From Pleodorina starrii (taxonomy: Eukaryota; Chlorophyta; Chlorophyceae; Chlamydomonadales; Volvocaceae), in contig BRXU01000037.1 in the NCBI GenBank assembly GCA_030267565.1, forward strand, positions 841,001 to 905,000: a stretch of 64,000 nt of DNA. Direction: 5' to 3'. A model generated the notes under the pieces. The model was not told the DNA's origin, did not search any database, and worked only from the letters and a program-made list of their open reading frames with translations. Within the stretch, counting starts at the first letter, position 1. Every line of letters starts with the position of its first letter. Made by a program: the position numbers and the translations under genes. This document shows positions 11,463 through 23,676 of this stretch, one piece after another.

Positions 11463-12488
11463 GCCTATCGGCGGTGCTCCGGGTGCGGCGGGGGGTGGCT
11501 CGCTGGCGGTCTGCGCTGGCGCCTTGGCAGGTGCGGCGGGGGTGTCCGTCTTTGGTTTTTTGGGGTGGGCGTATTTCGTCATGTGTTGTTGCTGAGGTCC
11601 TGTTTTTGGTTTAGGGCGGGACTGCGGAGGGGGGGAGCTTTCCGCTGGGCGCTTGCGTGGGCGTGGACGTGCTGCATCCCGTTCCGGAGTGGGGCGCGTC
11701 GTGCCGTGCACCGCCAGCCGTACCGGGTCGGGGGCCGGGTTCGGTGGGTTGTGTTGCGATGTCTCAGTTGTCTCGGCTCCGTCCGGTGCGTCGGCGGCCG
11801 TGCGGTTATGGCCCTGCCGAATGGGGAGGCCTTGCATGCGGAGCAGGTGATATGTGATGGTGTGGGTTGCGGGCGCGGGCCCTACTTGCCTTCTGGTCCG
11901 CTTCCTGCTGGTGCGTGCAGGTGCCGCGGCCTCTGGAGTGGGGGCGCGCCTGGTGGCCCGTCCCGTGTCGGCGTGGCGCGCTTCAGGAGCATTCGCGGTT
12001 GCTCTACGGGGCCTAGGGACGTCTTGCTGCGCGGGCCGCGGGGCGCCCGCGGTGTCGTGGGCATCCGGCGGAGGCTGCGGGATTTCCGCATCCAGTTCTG
12101 CGTCGTCAGTGTCCATGGGGCTGGGGTCGGCAGGGGTATGTGCCGGGGGGCCCTCGGGGCTTCCGGGGTCCGTCGGTTGCATGTGTACTTCGGTTCCGGG
12201 GGAGCCCGCGTCATCTACCTCCATCGAGGTGGGGTTGGGGCTGGCGGCGGTGTACCGGGGTGCCGCGTGCTCTGCAGGCGCTCTCCCCTCGTGGGAGGGC
12301 GAGGGGAGCGCTTCGGTGGGGGTGGGTTCCGGTGGTGTGCGTGTGTCGTGGCCAGTCTGGTGCGGTTCCGTCGTGTCCGTGGTGGTGGCGGCGGGTCCGT
12401 TCTGTGTGTTGGTCGCCAGGGTTGCGGTCCATTGCTCAGGTGGCGTGACATTCCGGAGGTCGACATGTGTTTGACATGGGGTGCTGTT

Positions 12489-13013
12489 GTGCCGGTGTTG
12501 GAGGCAGTAGATAGTGCCGTGGGCGAGGGGCCAATTGGTTGTCAGCTGTGTCGGGCGCGGCGATTGCGAGTCAATAATGAACCAATGCGTGTGTTGCCTT
12601 CGGACTGCGACAGCATGGCCTTCGAGATGCACTATGAAACCCCAGTGTTGGGCGTGAGAGGGGAGTTGTGCCCAGAGGGTGTCGAGCGGGTCCCCTTTGC
12701 GGATTGGAAGCTCGGTGCTCACTGATGCGATGTGTGTGTCGCGGAGTGTGTTGCCGCTGGCGTCACGGATCCGTACGTTGTGACGTATGTAGTGGTTCAG
12801 CACTATGGTGGAGAAGTGGCCCGTGCTGGGGTTGTGCGTGTGCTTCCAGATGGCGGCCGCTGCATGGAGGCCTTGCTGCTGCATGTGTGTTGTCATGGTA
12901 CGACAGTAGCTTAGTACGTGGGGTGGGTCGATGTACGGGCCCCCGAGCAGGTTGTTAATGGCGTGAATCATGCACATCTGCGCTTGTTGCTTTTCGTGGT
13001 AGGTGGGGGTTGC
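12489..13013 (-). other. Josephin-like (ataxin-3 type) cysteine protease domain of D1
   Basis: The core motif is HEKQxxxxCxxHxxNNLLxG, matching the Josephin N-terminal motif with Gln679 five residues before the candidate nucleophile Cys684. The C-terminal part reads GHAVAV...HWFIIDS, with candidate His803 and Asp818 exactly 15 residues apart. In Josephin domains the His and Asn/Asp have the same spacing. Length (about 170 residues) fits the family. The likely role is proteolytic release of the endonuclease/RT portion or removal of ubiquitin from host proteins. D2 carries the same domain at about 15440-15950. An OTU or other papain-fold protease is the alternative. Confidence 0.7.
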
Positions 13014-13184
13014 CTGTTCGGGCGGGTGTTCCGGTGGCGGCCAGGGGACGTCCTCGGGGCGTCGCGGCGCGTTGTTTGTGCCGGTCGTGTGGGCAGGTGT
13101 TGCAGCGTGTCGTGTCGTGCCTTCGTCGGGCCCTCCGTATTGGGGCTCATGTTGTGGTCGGCTGAGGCGGGTCGCTTTCGGGAT

Positions 13185-13940
13185 GTCCAAGACCAGCAGA
13201 GCGAGCGCCGTTGCGAGAGGTGCAATCGCGCCTTGGCTCGTGCTTGGGACGTGTGTGAGCAAACCGGCGAGAACACAGGCACAGACGTGGCCGTGCACGC
13301 GGCGTGCTAATGGTGGTGTGGCCTGCATACATCGTGAGATGGTGAGGATGCCGGCTGCGAGGTATAGTGCAATGATGTCCCCTGTGATCTGTTGCCAGCA
13401 GATCAGGGTGAGAATGGCGAAGAATGCCAGCTGATGTGCAAGGGGTCCGGGTGCGCTCCATACTTGGCGGGTGCCGACGTGTATGGTGTGTACGGCATGT
13501 CGTACGGTGCGGAGCAGGGCGGCACCTCGGGGTAGAACTAGTGTTACAAGGATCAGGCGTCCCGCCCAGATCAGGAGGAATGCAGAGAGCAGATAGTGGA
13601 CGACGTCGTTCAGGGGTTGTAGGGCGAGGTTTAGGGCGGTTGGGGTGAATGCGAGGGGCATGAGTAGTATTGTATGGGCGGCTCGAGTCCATTCGGTGTG
13701 TACCCGCCGCGTTCTGTTGGGTTGCAAGGTTTGTCGGACCGCCGCCTTAAGTATGTGTACGAGGTGTATGGCGCTCAGAGCGGCAATGCGTGCACAATAC
13801 ATGGCAAGGGCGACGGCCAGGGGCGCCAGTACCATGTAACGATATAACAGGATATGGAACTGTACGTATGCCATCGTTACAAACTGAATCCAGTGGAGCA
13901 GGGTCATGCCTGCCTGGCGCAGCAGCCAGAGGCTGGTCCT
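13185..13940 (-). other. Cluster of predicted membrane segments in the D1 polyprotein
   Basis: Residues about 362-613 hold several long hydrophobic stretches: around WLLRQAGMTLLHWIQFVTM, ILLYRYMVLAPLAVALAMYC, TILLMPLAFTPTALNLAL, YLLSAFLLIWAGRLILVTL, LAFFAILTLICW / IIALYLAAGIL and CACVLAGLL..APLATALALLVL. They are separated by basic or polar loops, as in a polytopic membrane protein. This is not a usual part of LINE proteins. It may anchor the polyprotein to a membrane before cleavage by the adjoining protease. No topology prediction could be run. Confidence 0.55.
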
Positions 13941-15084
13941 GACTACCGCGTTCGGGTTCCGTCGCTCCCGGCCTCTCACGCTGTGTGAGGTGGGCTCGCG
14001 GTTACCATAGATCTGTGCGTCGCTCGCGGCGCACGCGCCTCGGTCGGTTTGTGCGGGATCCCACCATGTCCCAGGGCCGGCCCCCCTAGGGGTGCTGCCG
14101 GTCGTCGTGGCACTGTGACTGCCCTGATTGCTGGCCCTCAGGCTGATACTCACGCCTGCCAGGTTGTCGTGTCCTTCTAGTCCGTCTCTAGGGGGCGGGC
14201 CTTCGAGTGCCTTGTGGTGCAGTGGGAGAGAGTCGGCTCGCGCCGTGTGGAGATCAACGCCGTTTGTGGCGAACAGCAGAGGTCTGCTTATGAACTGTGG
14301 CGGCTGCATATTAGCGGTGCATGGCTGATTCGAACTAAGATGGGGGGGATAGCCGGTATGTAAAGACAGGCTCGTCGGCATCTCTATGGTTGCCATATGC
14401 CCGGCTCTTTCTCCCGTACGCGTGTCGAATGTCCTCATCCACGTATTGCTGCTTTCATGGCTGTTATTTGCTGATTTATATGCCATTCTACTTAGGTAGG
14501 ATATGCATCGTGCGTTCCCTGGCATTAATGCGCTCCATTCCGGGCGATGTGGCGGCATGTGACCCTTCGTCAGCTTGCTGCCGGTTGGCTCCTTACAGCT
14601 CTCGTATCTTTGGTCTAGTTTGCCATTGGTAATTACGTTTTTGGACTTGATAACCATCTCTGTGAGTGCGTCCGTAGCATAGTGTTCCTTCGCACCCTGA
14701 GTGGTGTCGCCGCTAGATGGTGGTGGAGGCCGTTTCAACACGAGGGAAGTGTTCGAGGTATCGTATGCGTGCTGTCCTATGTCATTGTCTGGGGTGTCTT
14801 GTCGAGGCAGAGGCCCTCCAGGGTCAATTGGGTTGGTGTCCTGGGCGCCTACTTTATGGTTGCTGGCTGAAAGGTGGCAATTCTTGCTGTCATATCGCAA
14901 GTCAGTGGTTGCTGTCGGGGTCACTCGTGGGCTGGGCCTGGTTGGCGTGCCCGACACCGGGCACCCTATGTAGACCCAAATGCAGAATGTGGTCAGTTTC
15001 GCCCACAGCCTAAGAAACGGCAATGTTCCTGCTGCAACAGCTGTGTGTAATACTTCTATGAGTTGTGATGTCTTGGTTGAGTGT
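13802..15084 (-). repeat. 1,283-bp direct repeat, left copy (5' part of D1)
   Basis: This segment matches 54092-55374 over its entire length at a constant offset of 40,290 and with no indel. I see about three substitutions (near 13983, 14637 and 15036). The left copy is continuous with D1 on its left and abuts D2 on its right. The right copy abuts the (ATT)n end of D2 and continues into host-like DNA. The two copies therefore bracket the D2 nest like an exceptionally long target-site duplication. Confidence 0.9.
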
Positions 15085-15086
15085 CA

Positions 15087-18000
15087 ACCATCTCACGATG
15101 TATGCAGGCCACACCACCATTAGCACGCCGCGTGCACGGCCACGTCTGTGCCTGTGTTCTCGCCGGTTTGCTCACACACGTCCCAAGCACGAGCCAAGGC
15201 ACGGTTGCGCCCCTCGCAACGGCGCTCGCTCTGCTAGTCTTGGACATCCCGGAAGCGACCCGCCGCAACCGACAACAACATGAGCCCCAATACGGAGGGC
15301 CCGACGAGATCACGACCCGACACACTGCAACACCTGCCCACATGACCGGCACAAACAACACACCGCGACGCCCCGAGGACGTCCCCTGGCCGCCACCGGG
15401 ACACCCGCCCGAACAGGAAACCCCCACCTACCACGAAAAGCAACAAGCGCAGATGTGCATGATTCACGCCATTAACAACCTGCTCGGGGGCCCGTACATC
15501 GACCCACCCCACGTACTAAGCTACTGTCGTACCATGACAACACACATGCAGCAGCAAGGCCTCCATGCAGCGGCCGCCATCTGGAAGCACACGCACAACC
15601 CCAGCACGGGCCACTTCTCCACCATAGTGCTGAACCACTACATACGTCACAACGTACGGATCCGTGACGCCAGCGGCAACACACTCCGCGACACACACAT
15701 CGCATCAGTGAGCACCGAGCTTCCAATCCGCAAAGGGGACCCGCTCGACACCCTCTGGGCACAACTCCCCTCTCACGCCCAACACTGGGGTTTCATAGTG
15801 CATCTCGAAGGCCATGCCGTCGCGGTCCGAAGGCAACACACGCATTGGTTCATCATCGACTCACAATCGCCGCACCCTTCACGGCTGACAACCAATTGGC
15901 CCCTCACTCACGGCACTATCTACTGCCTCCAACACCGGCGCAACAGCGCCCCATGTCAAACACATGTCGACCTCCGGAATGTTACGCCACCTGAGCAATG
16001 GACCGCAACCCTGACGACCAACATACAGAACGGACCCGCCGCCACCACCACGGACACGACGGAACAGCACCAGACTGGCCACAACGACACACGCACACCA
16101 CCGGAACCCACCCCCACCGAAGCGCTCCCCTCGCCCTCCCACGAGGGGAGAGCGACTGCAGAGCACGAGGCACCCCGGTACACCGCCGCCAGCCCAAACC
16201 CCACCCCGATGGAGGTAGATGACGCGGGCTCCCCCGAAACCGAAGCACACATGCAACCGACGGAACCCGGAAGCCCCGAGGGCCCCCCGGCACATACCCC
16301 TGCCGACCCCAGCCCCATGGACACTGACGACGCAGAACTGGATGCGGAAATCCCGCAGCCTCCGCTGGATGCCAGCGACGCCGCGGGCGCCCCGCGGCCC
16401 GCGCAGCAAGACGTCCCTAGGCCCCGTAGAGCAAACGCGAATGCTCCTGAAGCGCGCCACGCCGACACGGGACGGGCCACCAGGCGCGCCCCCACTCCAG
16501 AGGCCGCGGCACCTGCACGCACCAGCAGAAAGCGGACCAGAAGGCAAGTAGGGCCCGCGCCCGCAACCCACACCATCACATATCACCTGCTCCGCATGCA
16601 AGGACTCCCCATCCGACAGGGCCATAACCGCACGGCCGCCGACGCACCGGACGGAGCCGAGACAACCGAGACACCGCAACACAACCCACCGAACCCGGCC
16701 CCCGACCCGGTACGGCTGGCGGCGCACGGCACGACGCGCCCCACTCCGGAACGGGATGCAGCACGTCCACGCCCACGCAAGCGCCCAGCGGAAAGCTCCC
16801 CCCCTCCGCAGTCCCGCCCTAAACCAAAAACAGGACCTCAGCAACAACACATGACGAAATACGCCCACCCCAAAAAGCCAAAGACGGACACCCCCGCCGC
16901 ACCTGCCAAGGCGCCAGCGCAGACCGCCAGCGAGCCACCCCCGGCCGCACCCGGAGCACCACCGACCGGCTATCTCAAACTCGTTACGATGAACACGCGA
17001 GGCCTGCAAGGGCACCGCGAGGGTATTTTGCGCCTAGTCGACGACCACTAGCCAGATGTGCTGGTGCTCACCGAAACCAAGCTAAGCGCTCATCATCGGC
17101 GCGCTATTGCAAGCATGAAGCAAAGCATGCAGCCCTATCAGACCTACCTGAGCAACCGCCCGCATGTCGCCGACTGCGCCAATCGGGAAGCAGGTGTCCT
17201 GATCGGAGTGGCGGAGCGCTTCAGTAGACAGGGCAGCGCCACCGCAGAACCTATACCCACTGAACTGGAAGGGTACATAGGGCATGTGCGTATAGCCCCC
17301 CCAGCCAGCTCCGCCCTCCACATCATAGGGGTGTACTGCCCATCCGACTCCACCGCACGGCAGAGAATATACGAATATGGTCGAGCGGCCTCGGTGCACG
17401 CCAAAGCGAAGGGTGAACACCTGGTCATGGCGGGCGACTGGAACGCCGTGCTCAAAGCGAGTGACCGGTCGACAGGCATCTGCAACTCGGACGACAGGGC
17501 ACACAGATGCTTCTCAACGGACAGCGACCTACGACCAGTAGACACCAGGCGACGAGAATACACCTACACGCAGACGCAACTCGGACTCGACACCCACCTG
17601 AGCCGCATCGACGACGTCCTCCTTGCTCCCCAAACCACCGCCGCTGTGGCCAAGGAGGGCAATGCATACGAACAAGTGTACGATTGTGGAGGCAACTTCG
17701 ACCACCGACCGCTGTGTACCCTCCTTCCCCTAGCGGGACTCCGCCTCCTCCCTGCCCCCGCTGCCCAGCCCCCCACAGACCTGAACCCCAGCTCATGGAG
17801 CCGCATCCAGCTGCCCATCCTCAAAGAAAGCAAAGGCAAAGCACGCATGGAAATGGAGGCGACACTCACGGGCGCAATTACCCACCTGCTGGACGCTCTC
17901 CGCCCCGCACACGAGACCATAACAGCCGCCTCCACCCAAATGGAGTGCGCCGCGGGCAAGGACCAGGCGCGGATGATCCTTGGCCACCTGCGCAATGACG

Positions 18001-21000
18001 AGGCCGTGCAAGCCACGAATGTCACTTCCCTAAGCCAAGAGCTTGGGACGCTCATGCTGCAATGCCTCGGCATCCTCGAAAGTCACTGCCAACAAAAACC
18101 CCCCCGCTCAGGGAGACTGCACGCGCGACGGGGCATTGGCAGGCGCCTGACCCGTTTACATGATGAACACAAAGCACTGAAACGCGACCTCACGCAAGCA
18201 CTGCACCCGCCGGGGGCCCCCCCCAACCCGACGAAAAAAGCGACCCAACAACCCCCATCACGGCACCCCCAGGAGGCAACGCCGGTCCCGAAAGACACAG
18301 ATCAGACCCCCGACCCACCTGAAACTGGTACCACCCGCCAAACACAAGGCCAGGGGGACCCATGGGACAACCTTGAAACCCGCGACCTGCGCACCGCGAT
18401 CCGGAGCAAGGGGGACGAAATCAGGAAGGTGGTTAATGAGACGCGCAAACTGCACATGCGCAGAGCAAGCAGGCGGCTCCAACACCTTCTCACAAAGAAG
18501 CCAAAGCAGGCGCACAGGCAAATCCTGGAGCCTGACGATCAACCGCGAGGTATCGCGGCTATACGCCACCCCGAGGACGGGCACCTGTGCACGGATTCCG
18601 AAGGCATTCTCGACGCGCTACACACACACTTCGCCCTCCTAGCCAAGCCAGTCTCCGGTCCCCGCACAGGCAAATACCTCCCAGGCGAGGCCCCACGCAA
18701 TTACCCCTGGGAAGAGGCTGGGGCCCCTGACCCACTCAGACAAGGCCTTGCACGCTGGGACGGTGCGCCCCCGTCCCTCCTCCCCGGAATCCTCGACCCA
18801 TGCAACTTTCACACCTGCCTAGGCCACCTCGCCCGCAACAAAGCCCCCGGGCCGGACGGCCTGCCCAATGAACTCCTCCAAACCCTTCCAGACGACCTCC
18901 AGACCGCAATACACCACCTGATCACCGTAATGTGGGTCAAAGCCGAAATCCCCCCCCACTGGACACAATCCGACACGGTCCTCATCCCCAAGAAAGGAGA
19001 CCCACTTCTTATTAAGAACAAACGCCCGATCGCCCTGGCCAACACCCTCTACAAGCTGTACACCAGCCACATCACGCTAAACATCGTAACTTACAGCGAG
19101 CAAGCACACATCTTTACCGAGGCCCAGGAAGGGTACCTCCGGCAGCGCAACACAGAACGGCAAATCCAGAACGTGCTGCACGCTATCGAAGACGCGGGCC
19201 TTACCAGGCGCGACCTGTTCCTCCTTTATATTGATTTCACATCCGCGTTCAACACCATCGATCATGATAAACTGCTTATGATCATGTACGACCTGGGCTA
19301 CCCAGATGACCTCATCGAGGTGGTTGCGAACCTGTACTCGCACGCCGCGACACGCATACGAACCGAGCACGGATGCACTGCGAACATTGCAATCGAGCGC
19401 GGAACGATCCAGGGAGACACGCTGTCACCCGTCCTGTTCATTATCTACATGGAACCCCTCCTACGATGGCTGCACAGCGGCGGCAGGGGGTACCGATATG
19501 GCTGCCTCCGGGCGGAAGAAAACGATCGCCATCACTTCAGCTCGGGGGCATTCGCTGACGACCTAGTTATCCTTACGAACGCGGTATCGGATCTGCGGCT
19601 CCAATGCTCAAAAATTGAACGGTATGCGAGGTGGGGGGCCCTCAAGGTCAACGTGAGCAAGTGCCAGATACAAGGCATTCTCCATGGCCGCGCGCGCTCG
19701 GACAAGGATCTGAGCAGAGGCCCCGGCACACAAAAATACCAGACCGCCCTGGAACGCCTTCTGAAAAACCAAATTCGGATAGACGACACGCCTATCCCGT
19801 ACGCACCCCCCACGCAGCCGTACAAGTATCTGGGAGTACACATTACCCCCACGCTAGACTGGGCAGAACAAGTGGCCTACGTGCGCGCCGAAGTTGACAG
19901 ACGAGGACGGGGCATTCAGAGCTCCCTCGCGACCCCCGACCAACGCATCAACATGATCAGAACCCTCATACACCCCTTCGTGGCGTACAGCCTGCCCACC
20001 ATGGCGTACACCCCACTAGACATTGCCAGTTTCGATGCGCAAATCGCGGGCATAGCCAAACGCAGCTACGGACTCAAGATGGGCTTCCCCACCCGCGCCA
20101 TTCTCAACCCGACCGCGAGGCTCGGCCTGGGGGTTGGCACCGTACGCACCTTATACGCCGTCCGGGCGGCAAAGACCCTCGTCCTCTCCCTCAATGATGA
20201 CGGCCGTCTCGGAGCGGTGACCAGAGCTCTCCTCCACCTGCAAAGTCGATACATGGGCACCGTACCGGCACATGAACTCAAACGGGAATGCAAATTCTAC
20301 ACCACACTGAAACAGCTCGCTCTCGTGAGGGAGGCGGGGATTGAACTCACGGACAAAGGGACAGCATACGAAACGACAATGAGCAGCCTCGCCCACCTGA
20401 TCGGATCTCTCAACCCAGCGGCCGAACCCAAGGCGCTTGCGCTCCTCTTCCGATGCGTACAACCTCTGCTTGAATTGGGTCTCGACCTCCGGGCCCTGAG
20501 GGATCAGAACACGGGCACGCACATCATCACCACCGATCAGCTGCAACGAATCGGAGGCCGGAACGTGGGATCGCGCCATAGGATAGCCCTGAACCAGCTC
20601 AGCCTCGCCATGAATGCTGACCCCAGCGTGCGGGCTCGGGCACCCAGATACCGCGGATCCACATCTCTACCCCCCGAGCTGCGGCTCATTCCAGACAACC
20701 CCGGCCTGACCGGCCTAACCGACGAAACGGCTGGACCCAAACCCATACCGTACGGACGCACAACAAAGTACCTCGCCCCAAAGCCCCGTGACCCGGTCGA
20801 CGCCATGCAAACCGCACTCGCCGACACAGCCCCCACACCCCCAGGCGTGATAATCGCCAACGAGGCGACCCAACCGACGCCGCCCGGGGGCGCGACGGCA
20901 GATCCCACCACACGACGCTCGACGCCTAGATGTCACGCCCGGCAACACCAGCCACGGCGGCTAACCGACCGTGACCGCCTCAAAGCATACCTTTTGCGTC

Positions 21001-23676
21001 AAAACCTCAAGCCGGCAACGGGCATCGTGGACACCGACGCCATCGGCTGGAACCCCCGACACACCCCACTCACCATCCAACATTGCGAAGAGCTCATACG
21101 CCACCCGCACCACAAGGGCCTGCTAACCAGGGTAGGCTCCGCCGAACGGCTCCTCCAGATGCTGCTGGGCGAGGAACCATGGCCTGCGGAGGCCCCGGCG
21201 CGGTATGGAATCAGTATCACGCAATTCCTCTTCGGAGACCAAGAAAGGGTGGCGTGCATCAACGCAGAAATACGTAAACGGGTCGCCGTCGGCCAACCGA
21301 CCCCAAAGAAGCAGCGCACAATCCACCCACCGAGCCAAGGCACCCACCGCACCTACTACCTGGTCGACTGGGAACGCACGGCAGTAACCAAAGGAGCCCT
21401 CACCCTCTACACTGCCAACGGCTACCACCCCCAGGCGGTACACCCCCATGCGCCTCCCAACGGCACACCACCGCAGGTGGGCCTAGTCGAAGTGGACTGG
21501 GAGCCCACTACAGACGAGGGCACGCGTCTGGACCAACAAGATAACTGGATCGAACTGCTCAATGCATTCCGGGATCGACGCGCTCATGAAGCCGGACATG
21601 ACCCGGGGCGCGCGGCGGAGACACGCGACAAGCACCTAACGGAAAGGCAACAACAAGGTCGATGAGAAACCGAATGCCTAAACACGACCCGAGGGCAGCG
21701 CCTTCTCAGACAGTTTGTCGAAATCAACGTCCAACCGGGCAACCCGGACAAGGACATCTACCCCACAGGGCGTTACACTATCCAGATCGGCAAACACAAC
21801 GGCCCCCTCTGCGGAACACCCTGGGAGGGTGACGGGGACATACCTGAAGGACTGCAGACCATCGGACTGGCCCTCGTCTACGGCCCCCAAGGTAACTGTG
21901 TAGGCCAAATCTCCGTCTGTCGGCTCCGCAGCCTGTGGTACAGGTACCAAGATGCGCAGCAGAACCGCCCGGAAGACCATGCCCGACTCGCCGCCAGGGG
22001 CGGCTTTGCGGAAGACGTCGCACGCCTCCTCCTGCGGTACCGGAACGGCGGGGGCACCAAACTGCAACCCGTCAAAGCGGCAAACGAGCGCCGGCTGCCC
22101 GAAGCACTTATGAAGCGCCTCACGACCGCGCTCGGCGCCACAACCGAACGCTTTGCATCCCCCCTCAATGTAGCCGACTGCGTAGATACATACTATTCAC
22201 GCTTTTCAGAGGACCAGCTCTTTGGGGCGAACCACGATGCATATACGCAGCCATTCACAGGCCTCTCCATCGCCCACCCCGAGCCTACGCCGGAGGAGGG
22301 GCATCACGCCCTAAGATGGGCCTTGGGATGGGCCGAGACAGTACGGTCTGAGAGCACACCCACCGCCACCCTCCTCCTGCTGCCCACGGCTCGAACGGCG
22401 CATATACCCGTTACCTCACCCACCCGCTGGTCACTATGATCGGCAGAATCGACGCGTTCACGGGCACAGCCAGTCTGTACAGCGAAACCCTTGAAGATAC
22501 CCCCCAACCCTACCCGATGGGCCTCACTCTTCTCTTAGTCAGCAACGCAACTGGTCGAACCCACGCCGAACGCCTCCGTCGGACTCTTGGCATGCCGGCT
22601 GCAACCGCCACCCCCATGGAGCCCTCCCACCCCTGGAACCCGCCCCAGTGGGTGCGGAAACGGGTGCGCAGTATGAGCGACCGGCCACCCGCGGCGGCGG
22701 TACTCTCCCGTCCGTGCGACAACCTCACCTCTGCTGAGCGACAGGCCGTCTTCCGGACATTCCACGCCAAACAGTCGCTGCGGTACGACTCCCAGAACGC
22801 AATCTACACGGACGGATCTGTTCAAAAGGTAAAGGATGGCGACGAGGAACGACAAATACTGGGAGCCGCGGCCGTCGACGCACTCACCAATAAGACGCTC
22901 CACATCGATGTAAATGCTGGACATCATGGCTGCCAAACCATCACGAGGTGTGAACTAAGTGCCATCCACCAAGCACTCTACATGCGCAGAGGCACGCCTG
23001 AGGACAACACCCACTTATCCATCTGGACGGACTCAGCCGCAGCCCTTTACCTAATAAAAAAGATGATCAATAACCCACAGAAACTCCGGCTCAGCAAACA
23101 TAAGGCCCTCCTTGAGCAGATAGTCACTACTCTTAAAAAGAGAGCAGCATGCAATTTAACAACTTCCCTACTTAAAGTAAAAGCCCACACTGGCGTGAAA
23201 TACAACGAAGAAGCAGATAAAGCAGCCGTACGGGCCGTGCGAGGCCTTGCAAAGCTCGACCCCGACGCACTGAGCACAACCGAAACATCTGACAATAACC
23301 CACGTAACCAATACTGGTGGCTACGGAAGATACATGGGTCTGAGAAGAATGCTGGGCACTTTGCCAACGACCTCAACCGGGGCATCGAAGCCCTAGTGCG
23401 ACCGGAAACGCACTCGGGCTACACAAATGAGACAGATTACATGAAGTTTGTTGCCAATACCATACCCGACCTGGACATCAACGCCAGCGCACGCACCCTA
23501 CAGCGCAAGATAGGCCGACACAAGCACGCCAAACGGTGCTTCGACTACCTGTACGGCCAACTATGGAACGCCAAGCTCGCGAACCGCTTCAGGAAATCAT
23601 TGGCCCCGGGAGGCCCAGTTGCGTCAGGAAGCTGCCCCCTGTGCCACAACCCCGACTCCGGGGGGCATATCCTGGG
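15087..23676 (+). mobile_element. D2: Dualen-type LINE, 5' portion (continues at 53298)
   Basis: This plus-strand copy is inverted relative to D1. It is 5'-truncated: homology starts at ACCATCTCACG, equal to residue ~560 of D1, two nt after the long direct repeat ends. It runs through protease, APE, RT and RNase H to CATATCCTGGG at 23676, inside the CCHC/RLE region. There a poly(T) starts a family-B copy. The missing remainder, starting TGGCTGCCGCC, is found at 53301. D2 is therefore one element split by 29.6 kb of family-B insertions. Confidence 0.85.
15087..23676 (+). pseudogene. D2 polyprotein, disabled by two stops and a frameshift
   Basis: Domains in order: last hydrophobic segment; Josephin-like protease (about 15440-15950); Pro-rich linker; APE endonuclease (about 16976-17745); RT (about 18838-19840, AFADDLVIL near 19553); RNase H (22800-23250); start of the zinc knuckle. 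Against D1 the frame has TAG for a Lys codon (AAG) at 17049-17051 and TGA for a Trp codon (TGG) at 21663-21665. A frame change near 22375-22395 is inferred because the natural reading (GSNGAYTRYLTHPLVT...) lies in the next frame. This copy also covers the region lost from D1. Confidence 0.85.
22800..23250 (+). other. RNase H domain of D2
   Basis: Acidic residues are in RNase H order: IYTDGSVQK (Asp), TRCELSAIHQAL (Glu), IWTDSAAALY (Asp), and AHTGVKYNEEADKAA (His and final Asp). The domain would remove template RNA during cDNA synthesis. It lies between RT and the CCHC/RLE region, as reported for several RNase H-bearing LINE clades. Confidence 0.85.

Larger units (their letters stand above)
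4744..15023 (-). pseudogene. D1 polyprotein: hydrophobic region, Josephin-like protease, APE endonuclease, reverse transcriptase
   Basis: One frame is open from 15023 to the D5 junction (about 2,580 codons) and resumes at 5867-4744 (about 375 codons), with no internal stop. Numbering from 15023: hydrophobic segments at about 1-25 and 362-613; Josephin-like cysteine protease 671-845; Pro/Thr/Ala-rich linker with basic patches 846-1185; APE endonuclease 1187-1440; reverse transcriptase 1805-2140; then an uncharacterised region. The frame opens with TTG, and the first in-frame ATG is at 14657 (residue 123), so the start is unresolved. RNase H and the restriction-like endonuclease are missing because the element is 3'-truncated. 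Apart from that and the D5 insertion the frame is undamaged, which implies recent activity. Confidence 0.85.
4744..15084 (-). mobile_element. D1: Dualen/RandI-type LINE, 3'-truncated, carrying a nested LINE fragment
   Basis: This is the longest family-D copy on the minus strand. Its 5' side is at 15084 and its coding frame runs leftward. It is interrupted by D5 (5880-7274) between copies of CATCTGGAGGAG. Its 3' side stops at about 4744, in the region between reverse transcriptase and RNase H, without the family's (ATT)n end. The last third was therefore lost after insertion, since target-primed reverse transcription starts from the 3' end. The first 1,283 bp (13802-15084) are repeated at 54092-55374, so D1 was probably continuous with the right flank before D2 arrived. 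The true 5' end may extend past 55374. Confidence 0.85.

Noticed and set aside
22436..22439. ATGA overlap in D2 as a natural ORF boundary
   Set aside because: The reading upstream of this ATG (GSNGAYTRYLTHPLVT) is smoother protein, so a frameshift a little earlier explains it better.
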